From positions 372,001 to 436,000 of the forward strand of contig JACKJP010000003.1 of assembly GCA_020637895.1 (NCBI GenBank): 64,000 nt of DNA. Direction: 5' to 3'. The notes beneath the pieces are model-generated. The model was not told the origin of the DNA and searched no databases. It saw only the letters and a list, made by a program, of their open reading frames with translations. This document shows positions 51,420 through 60,231 of this stretch, in pieces. Within the stretch, counting starts at the first letter, position 1, and each line of letters begins with the position of its first letter. Made by a program: the position numbers and the translations under genes. The DNA comes from Rhodobiaceae bacterium. GTDB lineage: Bacteria; Pseudomonadota; Alphaproteobacteria; Rhizobiales; Tepidamorphaceae.

Positions 51420-52646
51420 ATGAAACTGACACGACGCATAATGGGCACCGGCATGGCGGCCCTATTCGCGGCCGGCCTTCTTTCCGGTCCGACCCACGCC
51501 GAGGAAGATACGATCAAGATCGGCGTCCTCCACTCGCTTTCCGGGACGATGGCGATATCGGAAACGATTCTGAAGGACCTCATTCTTTGGCAGGTCGATG
51601 AAATCAACGCCAAGGGCGGACTTTTGGGCAAGAAGGTCGAGGCGGTCGTCGTCGATCCGGCGTCCGATTGGCCCTTGTTTGCGGAAAAAGCACGCGAACT
51701 GATTCAGCGCGACAAAGTGGCAGCTGTCTTCGGCTGCTGGACCTCGGTCTCCCGCAAGTCCGTGCTGCCGGTTTTCGAGGAACTGAACGGCTTGCTTTAT
51801 TACCCGCTCGAATATGAGGGCGAGGAGAGCTCCAAGAATGTCTTCTACGGAAGCTCGGTGCCGGACAACAAGGCAATTCCGGCGATCGAATACCTGATGA
51901 GCGAGGATGGCGGCGGCATCAAGCGCTTCATTCTGGAAGGCACCGATTACGTCTATCCGCGCACGTCCAACAAGATCATCCGGGCCTTCCTGAAGTCGAA
52001 GGGCGTGGCCGACGAGGACATCATGGAGAACTATACGCCGTTTGGCTTCTCCGACTGGCAAACCGAGGTGACGGCGATCAAGACCTTTGGCACCGCCGGC
52101 AAGCCGACGGCGGTGATCTCGACCATCAACGGCGATGCCAACGTGCCGTTTTACAAGGAACTGGCGAACCAGGGCGTGAAGGCGGCCGACATTCCGGTGA
52201 TCGCGTTCTCCGTGGGCGAGGAGGAACTCAAGGGCCTCGACACGTCCAAGCTCGTCGGGCATCTGGCGGCGTGGAGCTATTTCCAGTCGATCGATACGCC
52301 CGAGAACGCGGCGTTCATCGCCAAATGGCGGGCCTATATGAAGAACCCCAACCAGGTGACGAACGACCCCGTCGAATCCGCCTACAACCATATCCGCATG
52401 TGGGCGCAGGCGGTGGAAAAGGCGGGAACCACGGATGTCGATGCGGTGCGCGAGGCGATGATTGGCCAGAGCGTCGTGTCCCCTGGCGGCAATACCGTCA
52501 CGATGAACGCCAACCACCACGTCACCAAGCCGGTGCTGATCGGCGAGGTCAACGATAAAGGTCAGTTCGATATCGTCTACCGCAGTGAACCAATGGCGCC
52601 GAAACCCTGGAGCCCATATCTGCCTGAGAACGCTGCTCGCAATTAG
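51420..52646 (+). CDS. Urea/amide-type ABC transporter substrate-binding protein (UrtA-like, orphan)
   Basis: The 408-residue exported protein has a signal peptide (residues 1-27, ending PTHAEE). UrtA/AmiC-family landmarks follow: IKIGVLHSLSGTMAISETIL, VAAVFGCWTSVSRKSVLPVF, and FILEGTDYVYPRTSNKI. The family binds urea or short-chain amides for import by a branched-chain-type ABC complex. The permease and ATPase genes (urtBCDE) are absent downstream. It is divergent from the MocR fusion and is followed by a stable hairpin and a ferredoxin gene. Confidence 0.88.
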   Translation: MKLTRRIMGTGMAALFAAGLLSGPTHAEEDTIKIGVLHSLSGTMAISETILKDLILWQVDEINAKGGLLGKKVEAVVVDPASDWPLFAEKARELIQRDKVAAVFGCWTSVSRKSVLPVFEELNGLLYYPLEYEGEESSKNVFYGSSVPDNKAIPAIEYLMSEDGGGIKRFILEGTDYVYPRTSNKIIRAFLKSKGVADEDIMENYTPFGFSDWQTEVTAIKTFGTAGKPTAVISTINGDANVPFYKELANQGVKAADIPVIAFSVGEEELKGLDTSKLVGHLAAWSYFQSIDTPENAAFIAKWRAYMKNPNQVTNDPVESAYNHIRMWAQAVEKAGTTDVDAVREAMIGQSVVSPGGNTVTMNANHHVTKPVLIGEVNDKGQFDIVYRSEPMAPKPWSPYLPENAARN

Positions 52647-52663
52647 AGCTGGTGCTTCTCACC

Positions 52664-52695
52664 CGGCCGCGCGGTTCCCTCATGCCGCGCGGCCG
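52664..52695 (+). repeat. Stable hairpin between the UrtA-like and ferredoxin genes
   Basis: An 11-bp perfect, all-G/C stem (52664-52674 with 52685-52695) encloses a 10-base loop TTCCCTCATG. No T-run follows, so it is more likely an RNA stabiliser or processing site, giving more binding protein than ferredoxin, than a terminator. Confidence 0.65.
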
Positions 52696-52768
52696 ACGGC
52701 TCGAGCCAAGTTCAATTTACCCTCCTTATTGCAGACGCTATCGAGGCGTCTTTTCCAAGAGACTAATA

Positions 52769-53089
52769 ATGCCCCGGATAACCTTCGTCGCTTCGGACGG
52801 CGCAGTGACAGAAGTCGACGCCGAATGCGGAACCAACCTCATGATGACAGCGCTGACCCATTGCATCGACGGGATCGATGCCGAGTGCGGCGGCTCGCTC
52901 GCCTGCGGTACATGTCACGTTTATGTCGATGATCAGGGCTTCGGAATCGAGGCAGCCCAGGCAGCCGAAGTAGAATTGCTCGCGACGATCTTCGGCGAGA
53001 GGCGCGAGTGCAGCCGTCTGAGTTGCCAGATTATTGTCACCCCATTGATGGACGGCATAATCGTGACAATTCCGGCTCGCCAAGGGTGA
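52769..53089 (+). CDS. [2Fe-2S] ferredoxin (adrenodoxin type)
   Basis: The 106-residue ferredoxin has the cluster motif CGGSLACGTC (C-x5-C-x2-C) and a fourth cysteine later in CSRLSCQI, the adrenodoxin/putidaredoxin pattern used with cytochromes P450 or ring-hydroxylating oxygenases. No such oxygenase or ferredoxin reductase is nearby. The start ATG at 52769 gives the normal N-terminus (PRITFVASDG). It lies 122 bases after the UrtA-like gene. Confidence 0.9.
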   Translation: MPRITFVASDGAVTEVDAECGTNLMMTALTHCIDGIDAECGGSLACGTCHVYVDDQGFGIEAAQAAEVELLATIFGERRECSRLSCQIIVTPLMDGIIVTIPARQG

Positions 53090-53122
53090 GTACCCACAGC
53101 GCCAACATCATGGAAGAGATTG

Positions 53123-53962
53123 TCATTCCCCAAAATCGGTTGCTGCGGAGCGTTCCCGCCATTTGTCGATGTCCGCGCGAACGTCGGAGAATTTCTGAGT
53201 CGCGGCTTGCATTGCAGCAGCGCCGACAACGAGGCGTCGTGGCGGCTCGGGGCATTCCAAAGCATCGACGATGAGCACCGCGATCCGCGCAGGATCGCCT
53301 TTCTGGCGGCCGTGCAATTGCTTCATCCTCTCGCGCATACCGCCGGCAATGCCCGAATAGGCATCGATCGCCGGCGAGACGACCATCGAGCGACCGGTAA
53401 AATCGGTTCGTATGGGGCCGGGTTCAACGACCGTTACGCCAACCCCGAATGCGGCGACTTCGTCTGCAAGGGCATCCGACAGACCTTCGAGCGCGAATTT
53501 GCTTGCTGCGTAGTAGGCCGATCCGGGATTGCCCCTGATGCCGGCTATGGAGCCGATATTGACGATGTGCCCGGCATCAGCCTGACGCATCGACGGCAGG
53601 ACAGCACGGATCAATGCTGCCGCGCCAAAGAAGTTCACGTCGAATAGTTCTCGTATCTGTTCTTCCTTGCCTTCCTCCGTCGTCGCGGCGTAGCCGTGTC
53701 CCGCATTGTTGACGAGGACATGAATAGGGCCACGCCGGGTGGCGACCGACACCGCGTCTGCGATGCTTTGTGGGTCCGCGAGGTCGAGCGCGAGCGGCTG
53801 AACGCGGTCTGGCGCAAGAGCCATGATGGGCTTCAGCGTGGCGGTGTCGCGAGCGGTTGCGGCGATAGCGTAGCCGCGGGTCAAAACCTCACGGGCGAGT
53901 GCGGCGCCAAGACCTGAGGAGCAGCCCGTAATCAGCCATCGGGCATCTTGCGGCAGAGGCAT
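53123..53962 (-). CDS. SDR-family oxidoreductase
   Basis: The 279-residue classical SDR has TGCSSGLG, an Arg after the second strand (TARDTA) that points to NADP(H), LVNNAGHG, Ser in NIGSIAG and the intact YAASK site. The pattern resembles the oxidoreductases annotated as DltE/YusZ-type. I chose ATG at 53962 because the Rossmann strand begins directly after it. The upstream extension to 54079 adds no domain. It is the last gene of a ligase-SDR-SDR operon (74-base gap). Confidence 0.86.
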   Translation of the reverse strand: MPLPQDARWLITGCSSGLGAALAREVLTRGYAIAATARDTATLKPIMALAPDRVQPLALDLADPQSIADAVSVATRRGPIHVLVNNAGHGYAATTEEGKEEQIRELFDVNFFGAAALIRAVLPSMRQADAGHIVNIGSIAGIRGNPGSAYYAASKFALEGLSDALADEVAAFGVGVTVVEPGPIRTDFTGRSMVVSPAIDAYSGIAGGMRERMKQLHGRQKGDPARIAVLIVDALECPEPPRRLVVGAAAMQAATQKFSDVRADIDKWRERSAATDFGE

Positions 53963-54036
53963 TTGTGCTTTCAGAAACAGGGTTGGTTCAGCGCGTGCAT
54001 CTGCACCTGAGCTCAGTTGACGAATAATAGGCCTGT

Positions 54037-54855
54037 TCAGACCTTGAATTTGATCCCGTCGTCCGAAAGTCCCTTCCACGCGATAGGAAAACTCGCCTTA
54101 TCGGCAGCTTCTCTCGGAGGCAGTCCGTCGGGCCAGCGCTGCGCCAGTATGCGCCGCGCGGTGAAGTCATTTGACTGGTCGGAGGCGAGGAACGCCATCG
54201 GCGCGGCCATGATCGTCTCCGGGTACATCTCATCGTCGGTAAAGCCGCTGCCGATTGCCAGCCGACTGCGCGTCGGGCCGCCAGGAACAAGGATATTGGC
54301 CGTGACGCCCGTTCCTTCCAGATGCGCTGCCATCGTCGCTGTTTCCGCTTCGAGGGCGGCCTTTGAACTGCCGTAGAGGGTGCGGCCGATCATGCTGTTC
54401 AGGCTTGTCGTATTGGCGACGATCCGACCCCAGCCGCGCTCGACCATCGGCGGAATCAGCCGCGCGGCAAGCAGGATCGGCGCGACGGAGTTGACGGCGA
54501 AAAATCTCTCTACGTCCGGGCGCTGCAAATCCCACGTTCTGATCGGCTTGTCCGGGCGAAAACCGGCCAGGGTGAACACGCCGACGCCGGCGTTGTTGAC
54601 CAGAATATCGATCGGGCCGAAGGGTTCGGCTGCCGCGGCCGCAAGGCGTTCGGCTTCACCGCTGACGGAAAGATCGGCGACGACGGTCGCAACCCTGTGA
54701 GAACCGGCCCCGCTTTCACTGGCGACTTCGTCGAGGCTGGTCTGATCCGTCGACGAGATGACGACCCTGTGGCCCGCTTCAAGCATCGCGAGGGCCATCA
54801 CGCGTCCGAGGCCGCGGCCGCCGCCGGTGACAAGTGCCGTTCTGACTGAGGCCAT
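54037..54855 (-). CDS. SDR-family oxidoreductase
   Basis: The 272-residue classical SDR has TGGGRGLG, ILVNNAGVG, and an intact YGSSK site after TTSLNSMIG. It begins 19 bases downstream of the acyl-CoA synthetase gene in the same orientation and likely oxidises an intermediate made by it. ATG at 54855 is chosen. A longer frame to 55131 overlaps the upstream gene and encodes no recognisable sequence. Confidence 0.87.
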   Translation of the reverse strand: MASVRTALVTGGGRGLGRVMALAMLEAGHRVVISSTDQTSLDEVASESGAGSHRVATVVADLSVSGEAERLAAAAAEPFGPIDILVNNAGVGVFTLAGFRPDKPIRTWDLQRPDVERFFAVNSVAPILLAARLIPPMVERGWGRIVANTTSLNSMIGRTLYGSSKAALEAETATMAAHLEGTGVTANILVPGGPTRSRLAIGSGFTDDEMYPETIMAAPMAFLASDQSNDFTARRILAQRWPDGLPPREAADKASFPIAWKGLSDDGIKFKV

Positions 54856-54874
54856 CGTGACGATCCTTTCGTGA

Positions 54875-56380
54875 CTAGTCGATGCGGATTTCGTTGCGAA
54901 TGACCTTGCCCGTTGCCGAGCGGGTGAGATCGGATTCGCTGACGAAGCGGATTTCCTTGGGAACCTTGTAGCGCGAGAGCTTGCCTGCGTAGAGCGCCTC
55001 CACGTCGCCGGCCTGCAGGGACGGATCGCGGGGAATGACCAGCAGGACCGGGACTTCACCCCATTTTTCGTCGCGCCGCCCGATAAGGATGGCTTCCTCG
55101 ACGCGCGGCGAGGCAAGAACGAGTTGCTCAATCTCGGCGGGATATATGTTCTCGCCCCCTGATTTGATCAGGTACTTGTCGCGGCCATAGAACTCAAGGC
55201 CGCCGCCGGGATGGCGAATGAACATGTCGCCCATGTGATACCAGCCGTCACGGAACGCGTCGGCCGTCGCCTCGGGGTTGTCGAGATAGCCGGAGAAAAG
55301 GCTCGGACCCTTCATGCGCAGTACGCCCGGTTCTCCGTCCGCGACCGGCCGGCCATTTTCATCGACCAGCTGGATACGGCAAAGCGAGCTTTGCTGCTTG
55401 ATGAATTTCTCCGGTACGTCGCCGATGGGTATGCGCCCGCGCGATGCCGGCGCAAGACCGGTTTCAGTCGAGCCGAATGTATTGAGATAGGGGGCGTTCA
55501 ACGTGCGGGTGATCTCGTCGATATCGGCACGTGGAACGAGGTCGGCCATGGAACCGACGAGCCCGACCTGACCTGTTGGAATTTCATGACGGCGCAGTTC
55601 CTCGGTCATGCGGCTGACCGTGCCGGCAAGCGAGAGCCAGCCGATGCGGTTCGTCTTGATGGCGTCGGCAATCTCCTCGGCCTGGAATCCGTCCACGATG
55701 ATCACCGCGCCGCCATTCATCAGCGTGGCGAGCGACGTGTCGCTGGCGCCGATATGGCAGTAAGGCGACCAGGCGACGTAGCAGGTTCCCGGCGGCAGGA
55801 TACCGTCCGCGACGAGGATCATTGCGCGTGCGATGAGCGCCCGGTGACTGATCAGGGCGCCCTTGGCGCGCCCCGTGGTGCCGCTTGTGAAGAGAAGCGT
55901 CAGGCCGTCCTCCGGCTCGGCCGCGAAGGGCGGCGGGTTTTCAGCGGCGCGCCTGAGGCGATCTTCATAATCATCGCCAATGACGATGACGCGCGCCGCG
56001 CCGCCGGCCTGTGACAGCTGATCGTGATGGCGCTCCGACACGAATACGAGCTCAGGCGCCGCCAGATCGAGGCAGCCGGCAAGTTCTGGCTGCGAAAGCC
56101 GCCAGTTCAGGCAGGCCGCCGTCACGCCGAGCCATGCGCAGGCAAGGACAATTTCCGGATATTCATGCCGGTTCTCGGCGAGTACGGCGATCCGGTCGCC
56201 CCGCCTAAGCCCTTCGCCGGCAATGACATTGACCAGACGCGCGACGCGTTCGCGAAGCTGGGCGTACGTCAATGTCTTGCCCGACTGGCGGATGGCGGGC
56301 GCTTGCGGCACCAGACCGCATCGCTCGTTGAAGAGTTCGGCGACGGTCAGCCCGGAGGCCGTAGCTGTCAGATTGATCAT
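54875..56380 (-). CDS. AMP-forming acyl-CoA synthetase
   Basis: The 501-residue ANL enzyme has LLFTSGTTGRAKGALISHR, the adenine segment NTFGSTETGLAP, DGWYHMGDMFIRHPGGGLEF, the YGRDKYLIKSGGENIYP hinge region and the catalytic lysine in SATGKVIRNEI. All motifs are intact. The start ATG has GAGGAAA upstream. It leads the ligase-SDR-SDR operon and is divergent from the second molybdopterin oxidoreductase. Confidence 0.9.
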   Translation of the reverse strand: MINLTATASGLTVAELFNERCGLVPQAPAIRQSGKTLTYAQLRERVARLVNVIAGEGLRRGDRIAVLAENRHEYPEIVLACAWLGVTAACLNWRLSQPELAGCLDLAAPELVFVSERHHDQLSQAGGAARVIVIGDDYEDRLRRAAENPPPFAAEPEDGLTLLFTSGTTGRAKGALISHRALIARAMILVADGILPPGTCYVAWSPYCHIGASDTSLATLMNGGAVIIVDGFQAEEIADAIKTNRIGWLSLAGTVSRMTEELRRHEIPTGQVGLVGSMADLVPRADIDEITRTLNAPYLNTFGSTETGLAPASRGRIPIGDVPEKFIKQQSSLCRIQLVDENGRPVADGEPGVLRMKGPSLFSGYLDNPEATADAFRDGWYHMGDMFIRHPGGGLEFYGRDKYLIKSGGENIYPAEIEQLVLASPRVEEAILIGRRDEKWGEVPVLLVIPRDPSLQAGDVEALYAGKLSRYKVPKEIRFVSESDLTRSATGKVIRNEIRID

Positions 56381-56567
56381 GCGTTTCCTCAGTTGAGCTC
56401 TCTAGGCGGCTCTTCGTCTTCAATATCAGCGAATTCGCGCCGCGCAAAAAGGGGTCCGCATTTGCGTGAGACCTTGCTTTGGCAAATCGCGCACGTTGAC
56501 TATGCCGACGCCCAACAATGAAGTATGGTTGATCCATTGACAAATATAATAATCGGGAGGGAAGGCC

Positions 56568-58748
56568 ATGACGACAACGCGCACGGTGCCGAGCATCTGC
56601 CGCAACTGCCTTGCCTATTGCCCGATTCTGGTGACGGTCGATGACGGGCGACCGGTCAAGGTTACCGGCGATCCGGACGCGCCGGCGTTTGGTGGCTACA
56701 CCTGTCCCAAGGGCCGCGCGCTGCCCGACCAGCATAATTTCGCGGGGCGTATCCTCAGGCCGCTAAAGCATGTTTCCGGTGGCGGATTTGAAGACATCGG
56801 TTCTGCCGAGGCTGCGGCGGAAGTTGCCGCAAAGGTGCAGGCGATCATCAAAAAGCACGGCCCGCGATCGGTCGCCTTCTACACGGGAACCGGGCCAGTC
56901 TCGCATCCAACCAGCGGCATGCTGGCGACGGCGTGGATGTCGGCGGTCGGCTCGAAGATGATCTTTTCCGCGGCGACGATAGACAAGCCGGCCGAACGCA
57001 CGGCGGTGGCGCTGCACGGCAACTGGATTGCCGGCATGCAGGGGTTCGACGATGCCGATACATGGATGATCATCGGCGCCAACCCGGTGATCGCGAAATC
57101 CAATGGCGCGCCCCTGCACAATCCGGGCATGCGCCTGAAGGAAGCGCAGGACCGGGGGATGAAGCTCGTCGTCATCGATCCGCGCCGCACCGAGACGGCC
57201 AAGCGCGCACATGTGCATCTTCAGATCATCCCCGGCGAGGATCCGGCGGTGCTGGCCGGCATCATCCACGTCATCATCAAGGAGAGGCTCTACGACGCCG
57301 CGTTCGTTGCTGCGAACGCGCAAGGGTTTGACGCGCTGGCCGATGCGGTGCGGCCATGGACGCCCTCGCATGTGGCCAAGCGGGCAGGGATTGCAGAGGA
57401 CGATCTGATCGTGGCGGCGCGTTGCTTTGCGCAGGGCAAGCGCGGCGGCGCGGTCTGTTCGACCGGCCCAAGCTTTGCGACGAGCAGCAATCTTTCCTAT
57501 TACCTGACCCTGTGCCTGATCACGCTATGCGGGCGCTGGGCGCGGGAAGGGGAAAAGGCACCATTCCCCAACATCCTGTTGCCGGCCTTCACGCCGAAGG
57601 CGCAGCCCTATCCACCCTATCCGGCCGTCAGTGACCGGCCCATGCGGGTGCGCGGCCTGAAGGAAAATGCCAGCGGCCTGCCGACGGCGGCGCTGGCAGA
57701 CGAAATCCTGACTGAAGGCGAGGGACAGATACGCGCCCTGTTCTGCAGCGGCGGCAACCCGGTGCTGGCATGGCCCGACCGCAAACGCGCCGAGGAAGCG
57801 ATGCGCGGGCTCGATCTGCTCGTCGTCTTCGACTACCACATGACAGCGACCGCCGAGCTTGCCGACTATGTCGTGCCGCCGCCGCTGTCGCTGGAACTGC
57901 CCGCGACCTCACAGAAGGTGGAGGGGCTGAAATACAGCGGCGTCTCGCGCGGCTACCCGATGCCCTGGGGCCAATACACGCCGGCCGTCGCCGACTATCC
58001 GGCAGGCTCGGACCTCGTCGATGAATCGCAGTTCTTCTTTATGATGGCCCAGCAAATGGGGCTGGAACTCAAGTGCACGCTGTCACGCGGGTCGGGACCC
58101 AATCAGGAAGTCCCGCCCGATGTCATTCCCATCGACATGTCACGCATGCCGACGATCGAGGAACTCGTTGAACTGGCCTGCACGGGATCGCGCGTTCCGC
58201 TCGACGAGGTGAAGGCCTATCCGCACGGCCATGTCTTCGATCCCGATGTAAGGGTCGCCCCGCGCGATGCGGGTTGCGACACAAGGCTGGAACTGGCCGC
58301 GCGAGCGATGATGGATGAGCTGGCGCATCTGCGGAATGTGCCCGGTCGGCGCATGGAGACCGGCGCCTATCCGCTGCTGCTGATCTGCCGCCGCGCGAAC
58401 AATTTCATGAACTCGGTCGGGCAGGACATCGACATACTGAAGCCGCCGCTTCATACGCCGGCGGCAATGCACCCGGACGATCTTGAACGGTTCGGGCTGG
58501 TCGCCGGCACGCTTGCCGAAATCCGCTCCGCGCATGGCGAAATGCGGGCCGAGGTTGCCGCCGATGCTTCGTTGCGGCCGGGCACGATCTCAGTCGTGCA
58601 TGGGTTTGGAAGCCTCGATGAGGACAGCGAGGGGCCGCAATCGGTCAACCGGTTGATCGGGCTCGACGAGTGCGACCCGATGACCGGCATCCCGCGGATG
58701 ACGGGGATACCCGTGAAGGTTACAGCGGCAGATGCGACGCGGCATTGA
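56568..58748 (+). CDS. Molybdopterin-dependent oxidoreductase (DMSO-reductase family), predicted Asp Mo ligand
   Basis: The 726-residue protein has the [4Fe-4S] motif with Cys11, Cys14, Cys18 and Cys46 (TCPKG), then molybdopterin and dinucleotide-binding domains (EIRSAHGEMRAEV, VVHGFGSLDED). The position equal to Cys143 of the other enzyme in this window is Asp139 (ATIDKPAERTA). Asp ligands are known in NarG-like members. No Tat signal is visible, so it is cytoplasmic. The ribosome site GGGAGGG is strong. It is divergent from the acyl-CoA synthetase and convergent with the crotonase. The substrate is unknown. Confidence 0.87.
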   Translation: MTTTRTVPSICRNCLAYCPILVTVDDGRPVKVTGDPDAPAFGGYTCPKGRALPDQHNFAGRILRPLKHVSGGGFEDIGSAEAAAEVAAKVQAIIKKHGPRSVAFYTGTGPVSHPTSGMLATAWMSAVGSKMIFSAATIDKPAERTAVALHGNWIAGMQGFDDADTWMIIGANPVIAKSNGAPLHNPGMRLKEAQDRGMKLVVIDPRRTETAKRAHVHLQIIPGEDPAVLAGIIHVIIKERLYDAAFVAANAQGFDALADAVRPWTPSHVAKRAGIAEDDLIVAARCFAQGKRGGAVCSTGPSFATSSNLSYYLTLCLITLCGRWAREGEKAPFPNILLPAFTPKAQPYPPYPAVSDRPMRVRGLKENASGLPTAALADEILTEGEGQIRALFCSGGNPVLAWPDRKRAEEAMRGLDLLVVFDYHMTATAELADYVVPPPLSLELPATSQKVEGLKYSGVSRGYPMPWGQYTPAVADYPAGSDLVDESQFFFMMAQQMGLELKCTLSRGSGPNQEVPPDVIPIDMSRMPTIEELVELACTGSRVPLDEVKAYPHGHVFDPDVRVAPRDAGCDTRLELAARAMMDELAHLRNVPGRRMETGAYPLLLICRRANNFMNSVGQDIDILKPPLHTPAAMHPDDLERFGLVAGTLAEIRSAHGEMRAEVAADASLRPGTISVVHGFGSLDEDSEGPQSVNRLIGLDECDPMTGIPRMTGIPVKVTAADATRH

Positions 58749-58772
58749 GGCCGTCTGAGACTATCGGCGCTC

Positions 58773-59573
58773 TCAAGATTTCCAGACCGGGTGGCGCTTC
58801 TCCGCGAAGGCCTTCGCGCCTTCCTTGGAGTCCGGGCCGGCCTCGACAATGTCGATGAAGCTCTGGTTGATCTTCCAGGCCTCACCCGGAAAGTCGAGCG
58901 GTACTTCCAGCCCGCGATAGACGGTCTCCTTGCTGGCGCGGATCGCGGCCGGGGAGGCGGCGCAGATCTTCTCCGCCTTCTCCAGCGCCTTGTCGATCAG
59001 TTCGCCGGCCGGGACGACATCGTTGACGAGGCCCCAGCCTTTGGCTTCCTCTGCGCTCATGAACTCGCCGGTGAGGATGGTGTTCATCGCCACTTTCAGC
59101 GGGATCTGGCGCGGCAGGCGCAGGAGGCCGCCAGCGCCCGCGATCTGTCCATGCAGCGGTTCAGGAAGGCCGATGCTGGCATGTTCGGCGGCGACGATCA
59201 GATCGCAGGAGAGGGCTATTTCCGTGCCACCGCCGAGCGCCAGGCCGTTGACCGCGGCGATGACGGGCTTGGGCACAAAATGGCGGATGATGCCGGCATA
59301 GCCCCAGCGGGCCCATTCTTCCGCCGTGAACTCCATTTCCCCGGCCGCCTTGGCCTTGAGATCAGAGCCGGCGCAGAAGGCCCGTTCGCCAGCGCCGGTG
59401 ATGATGAGAACCTTCATCGCCGGGTCGGCCGCAAATTCGTCGATCGCTTCGCCCGCGCCGAACCACAAGGCGCGGTTGACCGCATTCATGACCCTTGGGC
59501 GATTGAGTGTGAGGATCGCGACATGGCCGCGCTTTTCGAACAGGATTGGGTCTTCGCGGGTTGTTTCGGTCAT
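58773..59573 (-). CDS. Crotonase-family protein lacking the second catalytic glutamate
   Basis: The 266-residue crotonase superfamily protein has the oxyanion-hole segments AFCAGSDLKAKA and LALGGGTEIALSCD. The first catalytic acid is Glu138 in GLPEPLHGQ. The second, the Glu of the AMEM motif in enoyl-CoA hydratase, is Asn164 (VAMNTILTGE). A loss at this position points to an isomerase, hydrolase or lyase rather than a simple hydratase. The start ATG has GAGGAAA upstream. It follows the thioesterase gene on the same strand. Confidence 0.86.
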   Translation of the reverse strand: MTETTREDPILFEKRGHVAILTLNRPRVMNAVNRALWFGAGEAIDEFAADPAMKVLIITGAGERAFCAGSDLKAKAAGEMEFTAEEWARWGYAGIIRHFVPKPVIAAVNGLALGGGTEIALSCDLIVAAEHASIGLPEPLHGQIAGAGGLLRLPRQIPLKVAMNTILTGEFMSAEEAKGWGLVNDVVPAGELIDKALEKAEKICAASPAAIRASKETVYRGLEVPLDFPGEAWKINQSFIDIVEAGPDSKEGAKAFAEKRHPVWKS

Positions 59574-59643
59574 GGCGTTTTCCTCAGTTGTTATGTCTGA
59601 TTTTTCCGCGGATTGCCTGTTGACCCGCTGGCGGTGGCGGTAT

Positions 59644-59673
59644 GGATTGCCCGGTCAGGCCGGGCAATGACGG
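59644..59673. repeat. Dispersed palindromic repeat, copy 1
   Basis: The 30-base element has a 9-bp perfect inverted repeat ATTGCCCGG/CCGGGCAAT around TCAGG and flanks GG and GACGG. It matches the copy at 62960-62989 at 29 of 30 positions. It lies in the 110-base gap between the crotonase and thioesterase genes and resembles the short intergenic REP-type elements of Rhizobiales. Confidence 0.7.
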
Positions 59674-59683
59674 TCGAACGGTC

Positions 59684-60094
59684 TCAGGCCGGATCGTATG
59701 GACCCATGTTCAGGATTTTCCAGACGCCGTGAAATGTGCCGATCAGCCGGTCATCGACCATCAGCTGCGCCGACATGAAGAAGAGGCTGCGCGTCATCTT
59801 CTCAATCTTCGGTGTCAGGATCATGATGTCGCCCTCGCGCGCGAGGCCGATCAGATGGCTGTCGAGCTGGATCGTGGTGCAGCTTTTTCCTTCCGGGCAA
59901 TGGGCCTGCGCGAACCATCCCATTCCCTGATCGGCGAAGGCGATGGCAAGTCCGCCATGAGCGGTCTTGCGGGTATTGACGTGCTTTGCCTCCATTGGAA
60001 GGGCGAAGACGCCGTTGCGCTCATACATGGGGCCCATCGTGGTGGCAAAGCCAGGCAGTTGCCGCAGCTTCCAGTCGGGCGTGAGTTGCGTCAC
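59684..60094 (-). CDS. PaaI-type hotdog thioesterase
   Basis: The 136-residue hotdog-fold protein has the PaaI-family pattern TAHGGLAIAFADQGMGWFAQ, where the HGG segment begins the central helix, and IQLDSHLIGLAREGDIMIL after it. It would hydrolyse an acyl-CoA thioester. The start is GTG at 60094 with GAGGAAG 8 bases upstream. It is the first gene of a thioesterase/crotonase pair split by a palindromic repeat. Confidence 0.85.
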   Translation of the reverse strand: MTQLTPDWKLRQLPGFATTMGPMYERNGVFALPMEAKHVNTRKTAHGGLAIAFADQGMGWFAQAHCPEGKSCTTIQLDSHLIGLAREGDIMILTPKIEKMTRSLFFMSAQLMVDDRLIGTFHGVWKILNMGPYDPA

Positions 60095-60231
60095 AGGGTG
60101 CTTCCTCGAATGTTCTTGTTATGGAAAGGCGACGGCGACGGACTGCCACTTCAGCGCAGATTATGGGTTCGCCGCATCCAGCGCAATGTGCGGTGGCTTA
60201 CTACGCGCATGCTGATCGATAGGCCGGCTCA

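Noticed and set aside
51462..52520. Minus-strand frame of 352 codons opposite the UrtA-like gene
   Set aside because: It is a shadow of a gene with signal peptide and family motifs.
56545..56550. TATAAT as a full sigma-70 promoter for the second molybdopterin gene
   Set aside because: No -35 hexamer at 16-18 bases upstream. The nearby TTGACA is only a few bases from TATAAT.
59644..59673. Palindromic repeat as part of a CRISPR array
   Set aside because: Only two copies 3.3 kb apart and no regular spacers.
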